A stretch of DNA of 64,000 nucleotides. It comes from Coptis chinensis (lineage: Eukaryota > Streptophyta > Magnoliopsida > Ranunculales > Ranunculaceae). Position numbers and translations under genes: made by a program. Of the stretch, positions 22,115 through 33,975 are shown in pieces. The stretch covers positions 20,174,501 to 20,238,500 of the forward strand of contig CM027377.1 of the NCBI GenBank assembly GCA_015680905.1, read 5' to 3'. Below the pieces are notes generated by a model. That model made no database searches and was not told the origin of the DNA. It saw only the letters and a program-made list of their open reading frames with translations. Within the stretch, counting starts at the first letter, position 1. Every line of letters begins with the position of its first letter.

Positions 22115-23189
22115 CAAACTCTTATAACAAGGACAAATGGAATATCGGAAAAAATAACAAAAATTCAAAGAAACCAACCAATTTTATTTCGATTTTTTAA
22201 AATTAGTAACCCTATTTCAAAGTTGACCCTCAAGTTGACCCCGCCTTTTTATATTTTTTAAAATGTTAGTTATACCCTTCCGTGAAAATAACTCTCAAGG
22301 ACAAATTACCCGGATTTAAAATAAATATTTTTCGATTTTACCCTTTCTGTCATTTTGCTATGAGTGTTCATACCTTCTGCTAGTGTATGAACAATGATTA
22401 TTCATATCAAAATAGGTTATATACAATATATTGATGTATGAACTTTGCCAAAAGGACTATGAACATTCAATGTTCATACCCAATCCTTAGATATATATTA
22501 TAGGTGTACCCTCTTGGCTCTATTTTTTGAGCGTTCACAGAGTCTCCAATATTTGTAAAACTCTTTGGCTAATTACGAAAAAGTTGGAGACAAATAAGAT
22601 AAAATCAGACAAATAAGAAATTTCCAACTTTGGGCTGGACGTTTATACTCTTTTTATTTCTTTGATTTTCAAGATGGTTAAGTTGTCAAAATTAAGAGTG
22701 TATCTCCTTTTTTTTTTTTTTACCAAGGCAAGCAGCAAAATACTTTTCAAGACCAAAAGAGATATGTTCTAAGCTAGGGCATCCTACGTTTAAGCCCTTC
22801 TACGCTAGAGAATATGATTTGAATGAACTCATATAACTATATAATCTTCATCAATAGATTTAAGAGAAGGCATGTCCCACAACAAAAGTAGTAAGTAAGA
22901 ATTTTTATGCATGCCCTTCTGCTAAAAATACCCTTAGTCCCGTGAAATAGACTATACATGTACATGAATTAATATTGGAGATTTAGCAAAATAATAATAA
23001 TAATAATAATAATAATACTGGAGGAGAAAAAAAAAATCTTCTACTGACAGTTTGATTACCGAGATATTAAATCACGACAACAATAAACATTCTGCAGTAG
23101 TGCTCTTATGGAAAACATGTTGAACTGTACATATGCCTACATGGGATGATGAAAAGCCCTATTTGATATACAAAATACAAACTGTGGTT

Positions 23190-23412
23190 CAAAAGGCCGG
23201 TGACAATTCATCGTCTGCATTTTCAATCTCTGTGGTTTCTACACTCTTCTCTTTCACAATAAATTCATCCCTGAACCTATCGTAGTTTGTTTGCTCATCT
23301 GACTTCCAAGGACGTTCCCCAGTACTCTAATCATGTCCTCTTGATGTAAAACCTCTTTCTCCAACAACAGCTCAGCAATCTGAACCATATGCTTTTCATG
23401 CTCACTCATTTA
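23190..23412 (-). pseudogene. C-terminal fragment of a mitochondrial FtsH (AAA) protease gene
   Basis: Minus-strand translation gives [19 protein letters not shown] then MIRVLG. After a one-base deletion (one G missing in GGGGGAA) it continues [19 protein letters not shown] and an acidic tail. This is the conserved C-terminus of plant mitochondrial m-AAA proteases (Arabidopsis FTSH3/FTSH10: [15 protein letters not shown], VLGERPFKSxExTNYDRF). Only about 70 residues survive; the ATPase and HExxH metalloprotease domains are absent. It is an acquired gene piece next to unrelated PPR and KLCR pieces, not a degraded full gene. Confidence 0.85.
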
Positions 23413-23519
23413 TTAGTCTACATCAATAAGAAACCACTGAAACAGAAAATTTCACCGAAGAACTCTTATGAAGTTTTCAATCCTCTTTAGTTTTCTTTAA
23501 AATGAGATGGTTGATTTGG

Positions 23520-24115
23520 CTGATTACTTCTACACGACCATTGACTTTTCCGGATTTCGCATTGGCTGATTGCTTTTATGAAATAATGTTTATCACAGAG
23601 ATAGGATTTGGTTGAATTTCATGAGTAATCACCTCCCTAAATGTTCCATGTGCTTATTAAAAATAGCCATTCTGAACGTATCCTACAACCATTGAGCTCC
23701 AAGAAATCACATCTCGGTACGTAGTATCTTCGAAGACAGAAGCAACATATTGAATTGAATAACATTTTGTGTAAACAGATAGAAGAGCATTTCTAATCCT
23801 TCTTTTAGGATCCAATCTGTTCCTATAGGAGTAGCCATGGATTTTTGTATCATTTCTTTACAATTATCAAGCTACACTAAAGATATTGATGGCAGGGAGG
23901 ACACTTACTAAGGTTATGACATTCGACTTCAAGCCCAGATCCAACATGTCAATGAAAATGCTCACGACATCACTAGACATAGTATATTGAGCAAGAGAAG
24001 AAACAACCCCACTATATGTAACTACATCTGCGTATATTGTATGTTATCCTAAAAAAACCCGTTTTGAGCATAGCTATAAATTAGAGCATTCCACGCCTTA
24101 TTTTCTCTTCGGGCT
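23520..24115 (-). pseudogene. PPR (PLS-type) gene fragment
   Basis: Reading the minus strand with frame changes: AWNALIYSYAQNGFF near 24090, then IFIDMLDLGLKSNVITLVSV near 23955-23915, RRIRNALLSVYTKC near 23790, and DVISWSSMVVGYVQNGYF near 23680-23660. These are PPR consensus blocks (xAWNALIxxYxQNG, VTLxSVLPA, DVxSWSSMVxGYxQNG). At least five stops or shifts are present. The sequence is not obviously a copy of the intact PPR gene at 19954-21807. It directly abuts the FtsH fragment with the same orientation. Confidence 0.75.
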
Positions 24116-24207
24116 TGAGATTTTTAGCACTAGATGTTGGTATTCTCCTCTTATAGAATTGAAGGCATCACAAGTACACATAATTTGGTTATAAACTTCA
24201 GTTAATT

Positions 24208-24890
24208 GTGAAAATGATTCATGTTTGTCGTCTTTACCGCTGGCCATGCATGACTTTATATTTGATGGGATTTGCTTGCTATGGTTTAAATAGATTTAAT
24301 GATAGTTTTGGATATCTAAATAGGGCTAACAGTATATTGTCAAAGTTAGAATCAGAACCCACCCTTGACTTGCTTCAGCATGAGCTAGTAGCTTAAACGA
24401 ATACCACAACTTCAATTATTGCAAGTAGCGAGCTTAGTGTGCATGATAGGAAATTAGCCGACGCTATTGAATAATAAAAACACACGTTTATGTTGCATTG
24501 TTGATTAATAAAGAGGTTTTGCCACATTGTTTGTAGGCATTGGAAATATATAAAGCTCAATAAAGAGATGATGATTCAGTTGAGGTTGTCCATTTAGGCG
24601 TCTTTTTAAAGTTGTATATAAGAATTGAAGAAACGAGAAAGCTTTGGAGCAGAATCAACTGTCTCAGAAGGTATTTAAGAATTGGGGACTGAATGCTAAT
24701 GTGCAGAAGTTGACGTTGTTAATTTGGGGAGGTTTTATGACGCAATTTGTATAATTCTTATTAGCAAAACACATGAGAAGAGTATGGCTAGAGTTTAGAG
24801 CTATGGCACTTATTGCTATTTTAGAGTCCCTCTATAACCACAAAAAGTTTCGAGCTTCTAAGAAGTGTCTTACAAAGGGGTTTGATTTAT
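24208..24890 (+). pseudogene. Kinesin light chain-related (KLCR-like) TPR protein fragment
   Basis: Plus strand: MTLYLMGFACYGLNRFNDSF-GYLNRANSILSKLES is open from 24208 to 24393. Then, with stops and shifts: SSELSVHDRKLADA (SxELGxANRDLAEA in the family), KEVLPHCL-stop-ALEIYKAQ, KALEQNQLSQKVFKNWGLNA (24640-24700) and MALIAILESLYNHKKFRASK-KCL (24800-24880). These follow the order of the TPR region of plant KLCR/CMU proteins, which help tether cellulose synthase-associated microtubules. The blocks are contiguous where tested (no intron at KEVLPHCLxALEI), so the source was one exon or a processed transcript. N- and C-terminal parts are missing. Confidence 0.85.
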
Positions 24891-24944
24891 TTTGAGTGTT
24901 TACTTATAAGGTTTTAATCATACTAAGATTTGTACCACGAGACA

Positions 24945-27525
24945 TTGAACTAACCTAAAAAAAATAATTAAGTTAAAATTAGAAAATGGGTAACTAATAT
25001 CAAAGAATAATTAACTGAAAATCGGAAACTGGATGCAACTACACTGAAATAACCTAAAAAAAAAATAATGGAAAATTGGAAACTGGATACAAATGCATTG
25101 AACTATGTAACCTCAAAGAATAATTAACATAAAATCGTAAACTGGATGGAATTGCAGTGAACCTCAAAAAATAATTAATGAGAAATTGGAAATTGTATGT
25201 AAATGCATTGAACTAACCTAAACTAACCTCAAATAATAATTAATGGAAAATCGGAAACTGGATGCAAATGCATTGAACTAACCTAATTAACGGGAAATCA
25301 GAAACTGAATGCAAATATAACAAACTAACCTCAAAAAATAATTAACGGGAAATCAGAAACTGGATGCAACTGCATTGAACTAACCTAATTAATGAAAAAT
25401 TGGAAATTGGATGCAAACGCAACAAACTAACCTCAGAGAACAATTAACGGGAAATCAAAAATTGTAAGTAAACTCATTGAACTAACGTCAAAGAATAATT
25501 AACAAAAAATCGAAAACTTGAAGCAACTACATTTAACTAATCTCGAAAAATAATTAACGGGAATTCGAAATCAATAAGCAAGGGAAACTGGAAACTGGAT
25601 GCCATTGTATTAAACTAACCTCAAAATATTACTCACAGGAAATCAGAAATTGGATGCAACTGCATTGAACTAACTTCAAATAATATTTATCGGGCAATCG
25701 AAAACTTGATGCAAATGCATTTAATTAACCTAAAAAAATAATTAACGTGAAATCGGAAACTGGATGCAAATGCATTGAACTAATATCTAAAAATAATTAA
25801 TTGGAAATCGGGTTCAATCTGGTCGCAAATGTATTGAACTAACCTCAAAGAATAATTAAAGGGAATCAGTAATTGGATGAAACTAACATTTTTTTTTTGT
25901 ATGGAACTAACCTCGAATAATAATTAACGAGAAATCGAAAACTAGATGCAAATACATTGAACCAACCACAAAGAATATAGAACGGGATATTCAAAACTGA
26001 ATGTAACTGCATTGAACCAACCTCAAATAATAAATAACGGAAAATCTAAAACTAGACGCAACTGCACTGAACAAAGCTCAAAAAATAATTAACGAAAAAT
26101 TGGTTTGGATGTAAATGCATTGAACTAACCTCAAAGAATAATCAATGGAAAATCGAAAACTGGATGCAAGTGCATCAAACTAACCTAAAAAAAAGTTGAA
26201 AATTGGATGCAAATCCATTGAACTAAACTCGAATAATAATTTACAGGAAAACGAAAACTGGATGCAAATGCATTGAATTAACCTCAAAAAATAATTAACG
26301 GGAAATCAAAAATTGGATGAAATTGCATGGAACTAACCTTTTTTTTTTCTTTGCATAGAACTAACCCTAAAGAATAATTAACGTGAAATCAGAAACTGGA
26401 TACAAATGCATCGAACTAACCACAAATAGCAATTAACGAAAAATCGAAAACTGGATGCAAATGCATTGACCTAATCTCAAATAATAATTAATAGGACATC
26501 AGAAACTGAATGCAAGTGTATTGAACTAACCTTAGATAATAATAATTAACCTATAAATCATGATTGTATGCAAATGCATTAAACTAACCTTAAAACGAGA
26601 AATCGGATACTGGATGCAAACACAACAAACTAACCTAAAAGAATAATTAACGGGAAATTAGAAACCTGATATAAATGGAACGAACAAACCTCAAAAAATA
26701 ATTAATGAGAAATCGGAAACGGAATACTAATACGTTAAACTAACCACAAAGAATAATTAATTAACGAGAAATTGAAAACTGGATACAAATACATTGAACT
26801 AACCTCAAATAATAGTTAACGGGAAATCAAAAACTGGGTGCAAATTCTTTGAATTAACCCGAAAGAATAATTAAAGGAAATCCGGAAACTCGATGCAACT
26901 GCACTAAACTAACATAAAAAACAATTAACGGAAAATCGAAAACCAGATGCAAGTATGCAACTGCATTGAACTAATCTCAAAAAATAATCAATGGGAAATC
27001 TAAAACTATATGCAATTGCGTTTAGCTAAACTCAAATAATAATCAACATGAAATCAGAAACTATATGCAATTGCATTGACCTAACTCTCAAAGAATAACT
27101 AACGAGAAATCAAGAATTGGAAGAAATTGCATTAAACTAACCTAAAGAAAATCACCGGGAATTCTCAGAAATTAGATGCAAATGCATTAAATGAACTAAC
27201 CCTATTTATTTATTTATTATTATTTTTTGCATGACACTAACCTCAAAGAATAGTTAATGTGAAGTCAAAAATTGGATGCAAATGCATCGAACTAATCTCA
27301 AAAAGTAATTAACGTGAAATCGGAAACTCGAGGCAAATGCATTGAACTAACTGAAAATAATAATTAAAGAGAAATCGAAAACTGGATACAACTGCATTGA
27401 ACTAACTCAAAGTATAATTAAGGGGAAATTAGAATGGATGCAAATGCATTGAACTAACCTCAATGAATAATTAACGGGAAATCAAAAAATTGGATACAAT
27501 TGCGTTGAACTAACCTAAAAACATA
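24945..27525. repeat. Minisatellite array, 55-bp unit, about 45 copies
   Basis: Degenerate head-to-tail units close to TTGAACTAACCTCAAAGAAT / AATTAACGGGAAATCGGAAA / CTGGATGCAAATGCA (55 bp). Units vary by substitutions and small indels, and some are truncated (for example the ones with T-runs at 25890, 26338, 27205). The array begins right after the KLCR relic and fills 2.6 kb. No long reading frame crosses it. Confidence 0.95.
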
Positions 27526-27904
27526 GTTGTATTATATGTAGTTGGAATGTTCAACAAATATAATTTTGTATTTAAAATAGTGTTTATCATATATATCTAT
27601 TTTCGTATGATTGGGAATGACTTGGTATTTAAGTAGCTTAAGTATGATCTTTGCCTTATTGGACATTCTAACAAAAATTTAATCAAACTTCTATTATGTA
27701 ACAACAAATAGAAGTCGAAAGATTTTATCAAAGTTGTGCTCTATCTTTTTATAGAGCATGAGGTTTTCACGTTACAAGAAATTTGGATGTGTGATCAATA
27801 TAACATTTATATATCTTATAACTGTGCATAGTTACAAATATTTTTCATAATAATTTAAGAATAATTTAATATAGTGGCACCTGTTCGTAGGACGGGTTCA
27901 AAAG

Positions 27905-28205
27905 CTAGTCAATGTTCATACCCAAATGACCAAAGACTATGAACATCGAATGTTCATACCCAAAGGACTATGAACATTGAATGTTTATACCCAATCAATG
28001 TTCATACCCAAGGACTATGAACATTGAATGTTCATATCGAAGGACTATGAACATTGAATGTTCATACCCAAGGACTATAAACATTGAATGTTCATGTATG
28101 GACATTGAATGTTCATGTCAATGTTCATACCCAAAGGACTATGAACATTGAATGTTCATACCCAATCAATGTTCATACTCAAGGACTATGAACATTGTTC
28201 ACACT
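27905..28205. repeat. Tandem palindromic repeat TATGAACATTGAATGTTCATA
   Basis: About ten units of roughly 30 bp (CCCAAGGAC plus TATGAACATTGAATGTTCATA). The second part is a perfect 10-bp inverted repeat around one G. A single related unit is at 22468-22490 near the opposite end. Clustered subterminal palindromes are typical of transposase-binding regions, which is the inferred role. Confidence 0.85.
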
Positions 28206-28425
28206 AAATACACCGGGTCGTTTCGTCTGGGCTGGGATGTTAATTATTTTGCGTCAGGGATATACTTGACATTTCATCTATCCGATCCGTTTTTTATTTC
28301 GCGTCAAGGGCATACTTGACCTTTCATCTACCCGGTCCTTGTGAATTACAAAAATAAAAAAGTGTCCTTGAGAGTTACTTTTTCGGCATTTTTGTCCTAG
28401 AGAGTCACTCCCTGGAAAATGATTG

Positions 28426-29139
28426 CTCACTTTTACAAGTACTAGACCAATGGTCCTTGTACAAGTCTACAACCATGAAGAACGAGCAACAATAAAAATT
28501 GTTATTGGGAATGCATCTTAATGGACAGCTACTGCAGCTAACGTTAGCAATAATGAAACATCAAGGACTCTTTAATTTCTACTGAGCAACACCCCTACAC
28601 CTAAAAAAACATGAAATTGTGTATAAGTAACTTGACATCAAAGCAGAAATTCTAGAGGTTGTATCAAGATTCCTCTCCATAGAATTTATTCATGTATAAT
28701 GAGAATGTAATAGAGCAGCCGATCTTGAGTCTATTGAAGGTTACAACTACTTTATACCCCCCAAGCCCTATTCGAAAAAACAAACTTGACAAATTAAAGG
28801 CAATAAAGAATTGGAAATAATAAACCGTCTGTAACTACAAAGCTTTATACCAAAAAATCTAAATTGTTTGCTTTGTGTCTTACTAATATGGAATAGACAA
28901 CCCAGGGTGAAACACAAACCCTGATAAGGCCACAAGTACAATACAGTTAACAACCACTTGGCTTGAGCTGATAGACTCAGATTTTGCTCAATCCAAATTA
29001 AAGTTTATTTACATCAAATTCCATCTCGTTTTGGAGGCACAGGAGCCACAATTAATAATCTCCCATCTTTTCAGTAGAGCCTCCAAATCCTCATGAAAAT
29101 GCCGCTCGTAGCTCGCAACCTCGCAGTATACAGATATGA
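28426..29139. other. Host DNA between the composite element and the CACTA insertion
   Basis: Mostly without recognisable genes. Its right end (about 29005-29139, minus) is open as a C-terminal coding stretch that would join to 34065-34320 if the CACTA element is removed; AATAAA lies just after its stop (about 29005). Confidence 0.4.
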
Positions 29140-29569
29140 GACCACTACTAAAAAAACGACTTGTGATGACGGCTTTTAGCCGTCATGAAATAAGTTTAAT
29201 GACATTTTTTTATTTTAAAAACAACCGTTGTTATTATAAAGCCCGTCAAAAAAGTTAACAAAAACATCATAAATTTGATGACGGTTCTTGAGAAGCTGAC
29301 ATCAAAGCTCGAATTTAATATGACAAAAATTCTTTTATAACCGTCATAACTGGATCCTATTGCATGACATGTTTTACTTAACCATCATAATTTATTAGAA
29401 AAAGCGTCAAGAACTAAACTTTCGTTTATAACTATTTTTATTTAAGCGTCATCCTGATAAACAAAAGCATCAAGAAATTAACACTAAAAACTGTCAAGAA
29501 TTGATATGTAGCACGATAGTTCTTTGGAAGCTGTCATAACTTCTTTTTTTTTCTTTTATTTATTTATTT

Positions 29570-30060
29570 TTTTCCCTGTAAATCTGAAAATAAATTCCTG
29601 TAAATTTGAAATTCTTACACCTGACAACTGAAATCCATTACGGAAACAAGAATCATATTTTTATTACCAACATAAATCATTCTAAGAATTGAACTTGTTC
29701 ATATTACATAATTTATTCAGGGGATAAAAAAATTAAATAACTCGAGCACTTCCATAAAATACACAAGCACACCATTAATCACATTCGAAAATAAAACATT
29801 CATTCCATCACTCAAAATTATCAAGTCACTTGTGAACATCATGTACTTCCATTTTCCAAGCGAAAAGTATAGTACAATACAAAAAGTATATTACATTATG
29901 CTTACAACTAGCTAGAAAGAAAGTCTTCTTATTAGAAAGTGTCATAGTGGCAATATCAACCACCTCTATCCTTCAAGGTCGGCAACAAACAAATGCCACA
30001 TGCATTATTACCTGTTTCATTTAACAAAAGAGTTTAGATAGATTTCTACCTTTTAAAATG
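29570..30060. other. AT-rich CACTA interior, nothing recognised
   Basis: No frame of note; a (TA)n microsatellite follows at 30067-30113. Confidence 0.5.
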
Positions 30061-30064
30061 TAAT

Positions 30065-30066
<2 letters not shown>

Positions 30067-30113
<47 letters not shown>
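30067..30113. repeat. (TA)n microsatellite
   Basis: About 23 TA units. Confidence 0.95.
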
Positions 30114-30115
<2 letters not shown>

Positions 30116-30629
30116 CAATAAGTTCACTTATACTAATTAAAACTCAATAACATAGTTTCTAGTCTACCAAATTAGTAACATAGCAAGAAGGTAACCATGC
30201 CACTAAGATATCAAAGAAGCTATAGGGCATTACTGTTTGACAACACAACACTAATACATAGTAAAGCACCTATGGGAGCCTTTTTAGCCCTAGAAGCTAT
30301 ATGAATAACAATAAGGTGACATATATACAACTAAACGGGTACTGCGCTGCCTCTACCTTCTAGTATATAGCCTGGTGTCCTATGACATTATAACATATTA
30401 GAGTGGCATAAGTTCCAACTTCCAACCTTGGTTAAAGTATCAATGTAGAAAACGAAACGAAGAAATAAAGCAAAACCTTGAGGTTCAACTCAATAAAAGA
30501 ATGCACTAACAAACCATCGGTACTACTAACAATAAAACAATCCTAAACTACTTTTTTTGTTTTTCCTAATACACAATTAACCACCACATCAGTTTTCCTC
30601 TATCAAATTCAAAGACAACAAAGATTAAA

Positions 30630-30752
30630 TAATGTTGACTTGTAAAGTGTATTCTACCGGGAAATTGGTAGTGGGACCCCAGTACTTCATAGCAGCTAGA
30701 TCGATCATAAGCCCTTGTTGCTTTATCTTCCTTGTCATATCCACCTAAAATA
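30630..30752 (-). pseudogene. Captured AP2-domain exon (ANT/PLT/AP2-type)
   Basis: Minus strand: acceptor-like TATATTTTAG, then GGYDKEDKATRAYD. After an apparent 4-bp duplication (GATCGAT) the frame shifts and continues LAAMKYWGPTTNFPVEYTLQ. This is the highly conserved C-terminal half of an AP2 DNA-binding repeat (xLGGYDxExxAARAYDLAALKYWG). In ANT/AP2-type genes an exon begins at exactly this GGYD point after a tiny VYL exon, and the splice acceptor has been kept, so genomic DNA rather than mRNA was captured. Only about 40 residues are present; no function is expected. Confidence 0.85.
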
Positions 30753-31189
30753 TACAACAGAAATAAGTATCCAACTCATATCACGCTAATAAACTTCTGC
30801 GTTGATTACTAACTAAGAAACTAGCTTTTAAAGTTTCTATGGTTCCAAACAATAATTCTATAATGGTACAAAATACCCAAGATTCATACTTCATACAATT
30901 TCAAGTCCTAGTAGAGTAGCTTTATAGTTCTAGAAATAACAGGCCACCCTTGTAAGGTCTCGTCTCACCGCAGCAGTAATAAGGAAAAGCATACTCAATC
31001 TACACTTTGGGTAGTTAAAAACAATATGACAGAATCCATTCTTAATAATAAAGGTGATAAGGCCTCGACTAAACATTAACCAAGTGAATCTGGCTGCATA
31101 ATAACGATCGACGTGAAGTTCAAGACCACAACGGCTTCAAGAACCACAAATAACTGTACATTAAGTAGGAAGCGTTCTTACCTTGACCT

Positions 31190-31352
31190 TCTGCAGATCG
31201 AGCACATCTTCTTCTTTAAAATTCTGCAGAAACCCATTATTTTGAGACATTTTCCTTACTGGACTTATACCAAAAGGATTTCCAAGTCTTTTGGTGTACC
31301 TTTGAACATTCATAGCAGGTAGCACGGTGACCTCAAGGAACAAAAAACCCAT
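31190..31352 (-). pseudogene. Exon-like segment of unrecognised gene in the CACTA interior
   Basis: An open stretch LEVTVLPAMNVQRYTKRLGN then PFGISPVRKMSQNNGF ... DVLDLQKVK ends at a good donor (AAG|GTAAGAAC). It has no stop and a protein-like composition, but I do not recognise the family. It lies upstream of the AP2 exon in the same orientation and could belong to the same or another captured gene. Confidence 0.4.
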
Positions 31353-31589
31353 TCGTTGGCGTCAGAGCAAATGACACAAATCTTCCTCTCATACAATTAC
31401 TTTCGTAGAAAAGAGCTACACTTTCATACAAGACTCAGATCTTCATTTGTTCCATGGGTTAAATTTTATTGATTTTTCTGGCTTTAAAGGGTAAGCCTTA
31501 GTTGCGCCATCTGAGGTTCTCTGTCCTTCACAGGCTCCAAGGTATTTCAAGACCAATAATACAACAAACACATTAAGTCCTACATGGAG

Positions 31590-31722
31590 AAAGACATGTT
31601 TTTAGCTTTGGTGGTGTCAATAACATTCATCACATTAATGATGCTTCTAGGATTCGTATCATCAACACGGATGTAGTAAGTATCATGTTCCTCTACATAC
31701 TCAGCTTGTCCATTTACCTTAG
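31590..31722 (-). pseudogene. Exon-like segment of unrecognised gene
   Basis: After acceptor TTTCTAAG the frame reads VNGQAEYVEEHDTYYIRVDD then TNPRSIINVMNVIDTTKAK. Open for about 44 codons, composition protein-like, family not recognised. Confidence 0.4.
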
Positions 31723-31879
31723 AAATAAAAATAAAAAAGTAAAATAGGTTATGATTTCAATTTGCAGCAAAATGCCCAGCAAGGCCAACATTATTTGAGG
31801 TGTACATTTTGTCAACAACTAGTTCTTTGTGGAGGCATCACCACCCATTTAATGAGACAAATAAAGTATATGTAGATCT

Positions 31880-31970
31880 TACCATAAGTTAGACTGTTGA
31901 AATCAGGGACTTCAGGGGAATTATTGGGATTTGAAGGCCGCAGCATTACAAAATTATGTTCTCCTATATA
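31880..31970 (-). pseudogene. Short exon-like segment, both splice sites kept
   Basis: Acceptor TATATAG then GEHNFVMLRPSNPNNSPEVP ... FNSLTYG and donor ATG|GTAAGA. Too short to identify. The conserved splice signals support capture of genomic DNA. Confidence 0.4.
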
Positions 31971-33599
31971 TGAATGAAAATCATATAGTTAATTAAGTGC
32001 ATAACAAAAAAGAAGTATGAAGCATGACATTTAACACCGCCTTTTACCAAAGCAAATGAGAGATCTTTGTATTCATTAACGTGTGCTTACCATGCCACAT
32101 GGATGCTTGACCCTTTATTCAACCAGTGTAAGTCCTTGATCAGCCAAAAAGAATATACTCTCCATTGTTATGATTTTTAACCACTGTAATTATAAAGAAA
32201 CAAGAATGAGCAGTATATTACTCACCGACGATTAGTCCTAATAAGTAAACTCAATTTTTGGCTTCTTGGAAAATCCATAGAGAATTCACAGGTCCTAACC
32301 CAAAACCAAAACCAAAACCAAACTTTAATTCATTTCCAGAAACTAAATTATTATAAACAATTGAAACAAATTTAAGCAACCTGAAATCTAAAGGAATACA
32401 AATTAAAGAAAAAAAAATACCTAGCTTGAAAAAATTGAAGATTAAGTTTTTTTTTTTCTCTAGTGGTCAAATTAATTAAGAGAATCAATGTGTAAAATAA
32501 AACCATACCAAAGAGAACAAAAATTAATGAAGTCTAAATAAGAGAACCAACCTTGAAAATCAAAGCTTTTTCGGATGTGGAGGAGTAAGCATAAAAAAAC
32601 TGACTTTTTTCGAAATGGGTTATCATAAGAAAGAGAGGGCAGATTAATCACAAGGGCTTTCATGGCTATCGTCCAATTAAATTAGTAGCATCTTTGAGCG
32701 TTGTGCCCATCTCCTTCTTCTTCAGCGGGTTTGCCTTCGGTACCACTAGAACGAATTTTCGAGACTTACTACAATCATTTCTAGAGTTTGTTCAAACTTT
32801 GGTTCTAGATTTATGTGTTCTAATCGAAGCCGGATCTGGTTTAGTAATGGGAACTGGAAAGGAGGGTAAAGAATAGAGGAGGTAGTTGGGACTTGGGAGA
32901 GATGGGAACTGAGTTTTGAGTTGTTATTTATTCGAGAGAAGAAGACACGGTCCCTTACATTGTAATTTCTTGCATTCTAGACACATTGACGCTATCTTGC
33001 CGTCACAATATTTCTTATAATTCCTCAAAATTTAATCCAGGTTATTATCAAATTATTGGTGACGGCTTTAGCAATTTAGTGACGCCAAAATGGTGTCACA
33101 ACAGTGATGATGCCAATTTGGTGTCACTAATGAGAAAAGCCCAGTGTTACAAAAAAACTATTATGGTGTATTGTAGAGAACTTCGGTTCAATAGGTAACC
33201 ACATACTCACTGTGCGGCGTTAAGGGAGGATGGAGAAGGGTCTGGTCAGTGGAGAAGAAAGGTTTTGGGTTTTTCTCTGTCTCATAAGTTTTAATTTTCT
33301 CAACTGAATCTATCCACCAAAAATACCCTTTTAGGATTTGTAGGAGGCGTGGAAATAATAATGTAACCGTAGATGCTAATAGAATCTAACGGTATGGATT
33401 TGGAGTGAGATTGGAGTCTAAATAAGTGGAGTCTACCTGATGGGTACCATACCCTATTAATTGAATGCTATTTTTATTTGTTAAGTTGTTGACGGTTTAA
33501 GTGAAAGTAAAAATGGTCCAACCCAGCTGGTGCCCAAAAAATTGTGAGAAGGTTCACGGTTTATTCTATTGCTAATTTGACTGTTTTAGAAACACCATC

Positions 33600-33975
33600 A
33601 TATTTCTATTTTCTTGACGCTTGTGTCATACATGATATAATGTTGCAACAGCCTTCATAAAATTATTATATTTTCTTGACGCTTGTCTCATACACGATAT
33701 AATATTGCAACAGCCGTCATAAATTTATTATATTTTCTTGACGTTTGTGTCATACACGACATAATGTTGTAACAGTCGTCATAAATTTATTATATTTTCT
33801 TGACGCTTGTATCATACACGACATAATGTTGTAACAGTCGTCATAAATTTATTATATTTTCTTGACGCTTGTATCATACACGATATAATGTTGCAATAGC
33901 CGTCATAAATTTATTATATTTTCTTGACGCTTGTGTCATACACGACATAATGTTACAATAGCCGTCATAAAAATA
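33600..33975. repeat. 62-bp tandem subterminal repeat of the CACTA element
   Basis: Six copies of TTCTTGACGCTTGTGTCATA + CACGATATAATGTTGCAACA + GCCGTCATAAATTTATTATA + TT, with few differences. Each holds TTGACG and GCCGTCA in inverted arrangement, the motif also seen at the left end; inferred transposase-binding sites. Confidence 0.9.

Larger units (their letters stand above)
22115..28425. mobile_element. Composite element carrying fragments of three host genes (Pack-TE-like)
   Basis: Left edge AAGGACAAATGGAATATCGGAAAAAATAAC (about 22125) and CGTGAAAATAACTCTCAAGG (22282 on) resemble the inverted right edge (28365-28425), which reads on the minus strand TAGGACAAAAATGCCGAAAA then AGTAACTCTCAAGGACAC. 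Just inside both ends sits the palindrome CTATGAACATT-AATGTTCATA, once at 22468-22490 and about ten times at 27905-28200. Within are relics of a PPR gene, an FtsH protease C-terminus and a kinesin-light-chain-related gene in mixed orientation, plus a long 55-bp repeat array. No transposase is seen. Exact ends and TSD are unresolved; inference of a single element rests on the end similarity. Confidence 0.5.

Noticed and set aside
24945-28205. CRISPR-like array
   Set aside because: Units are contiguous degenerate tandem repeats without unique spacers, in a plant nuclear context.
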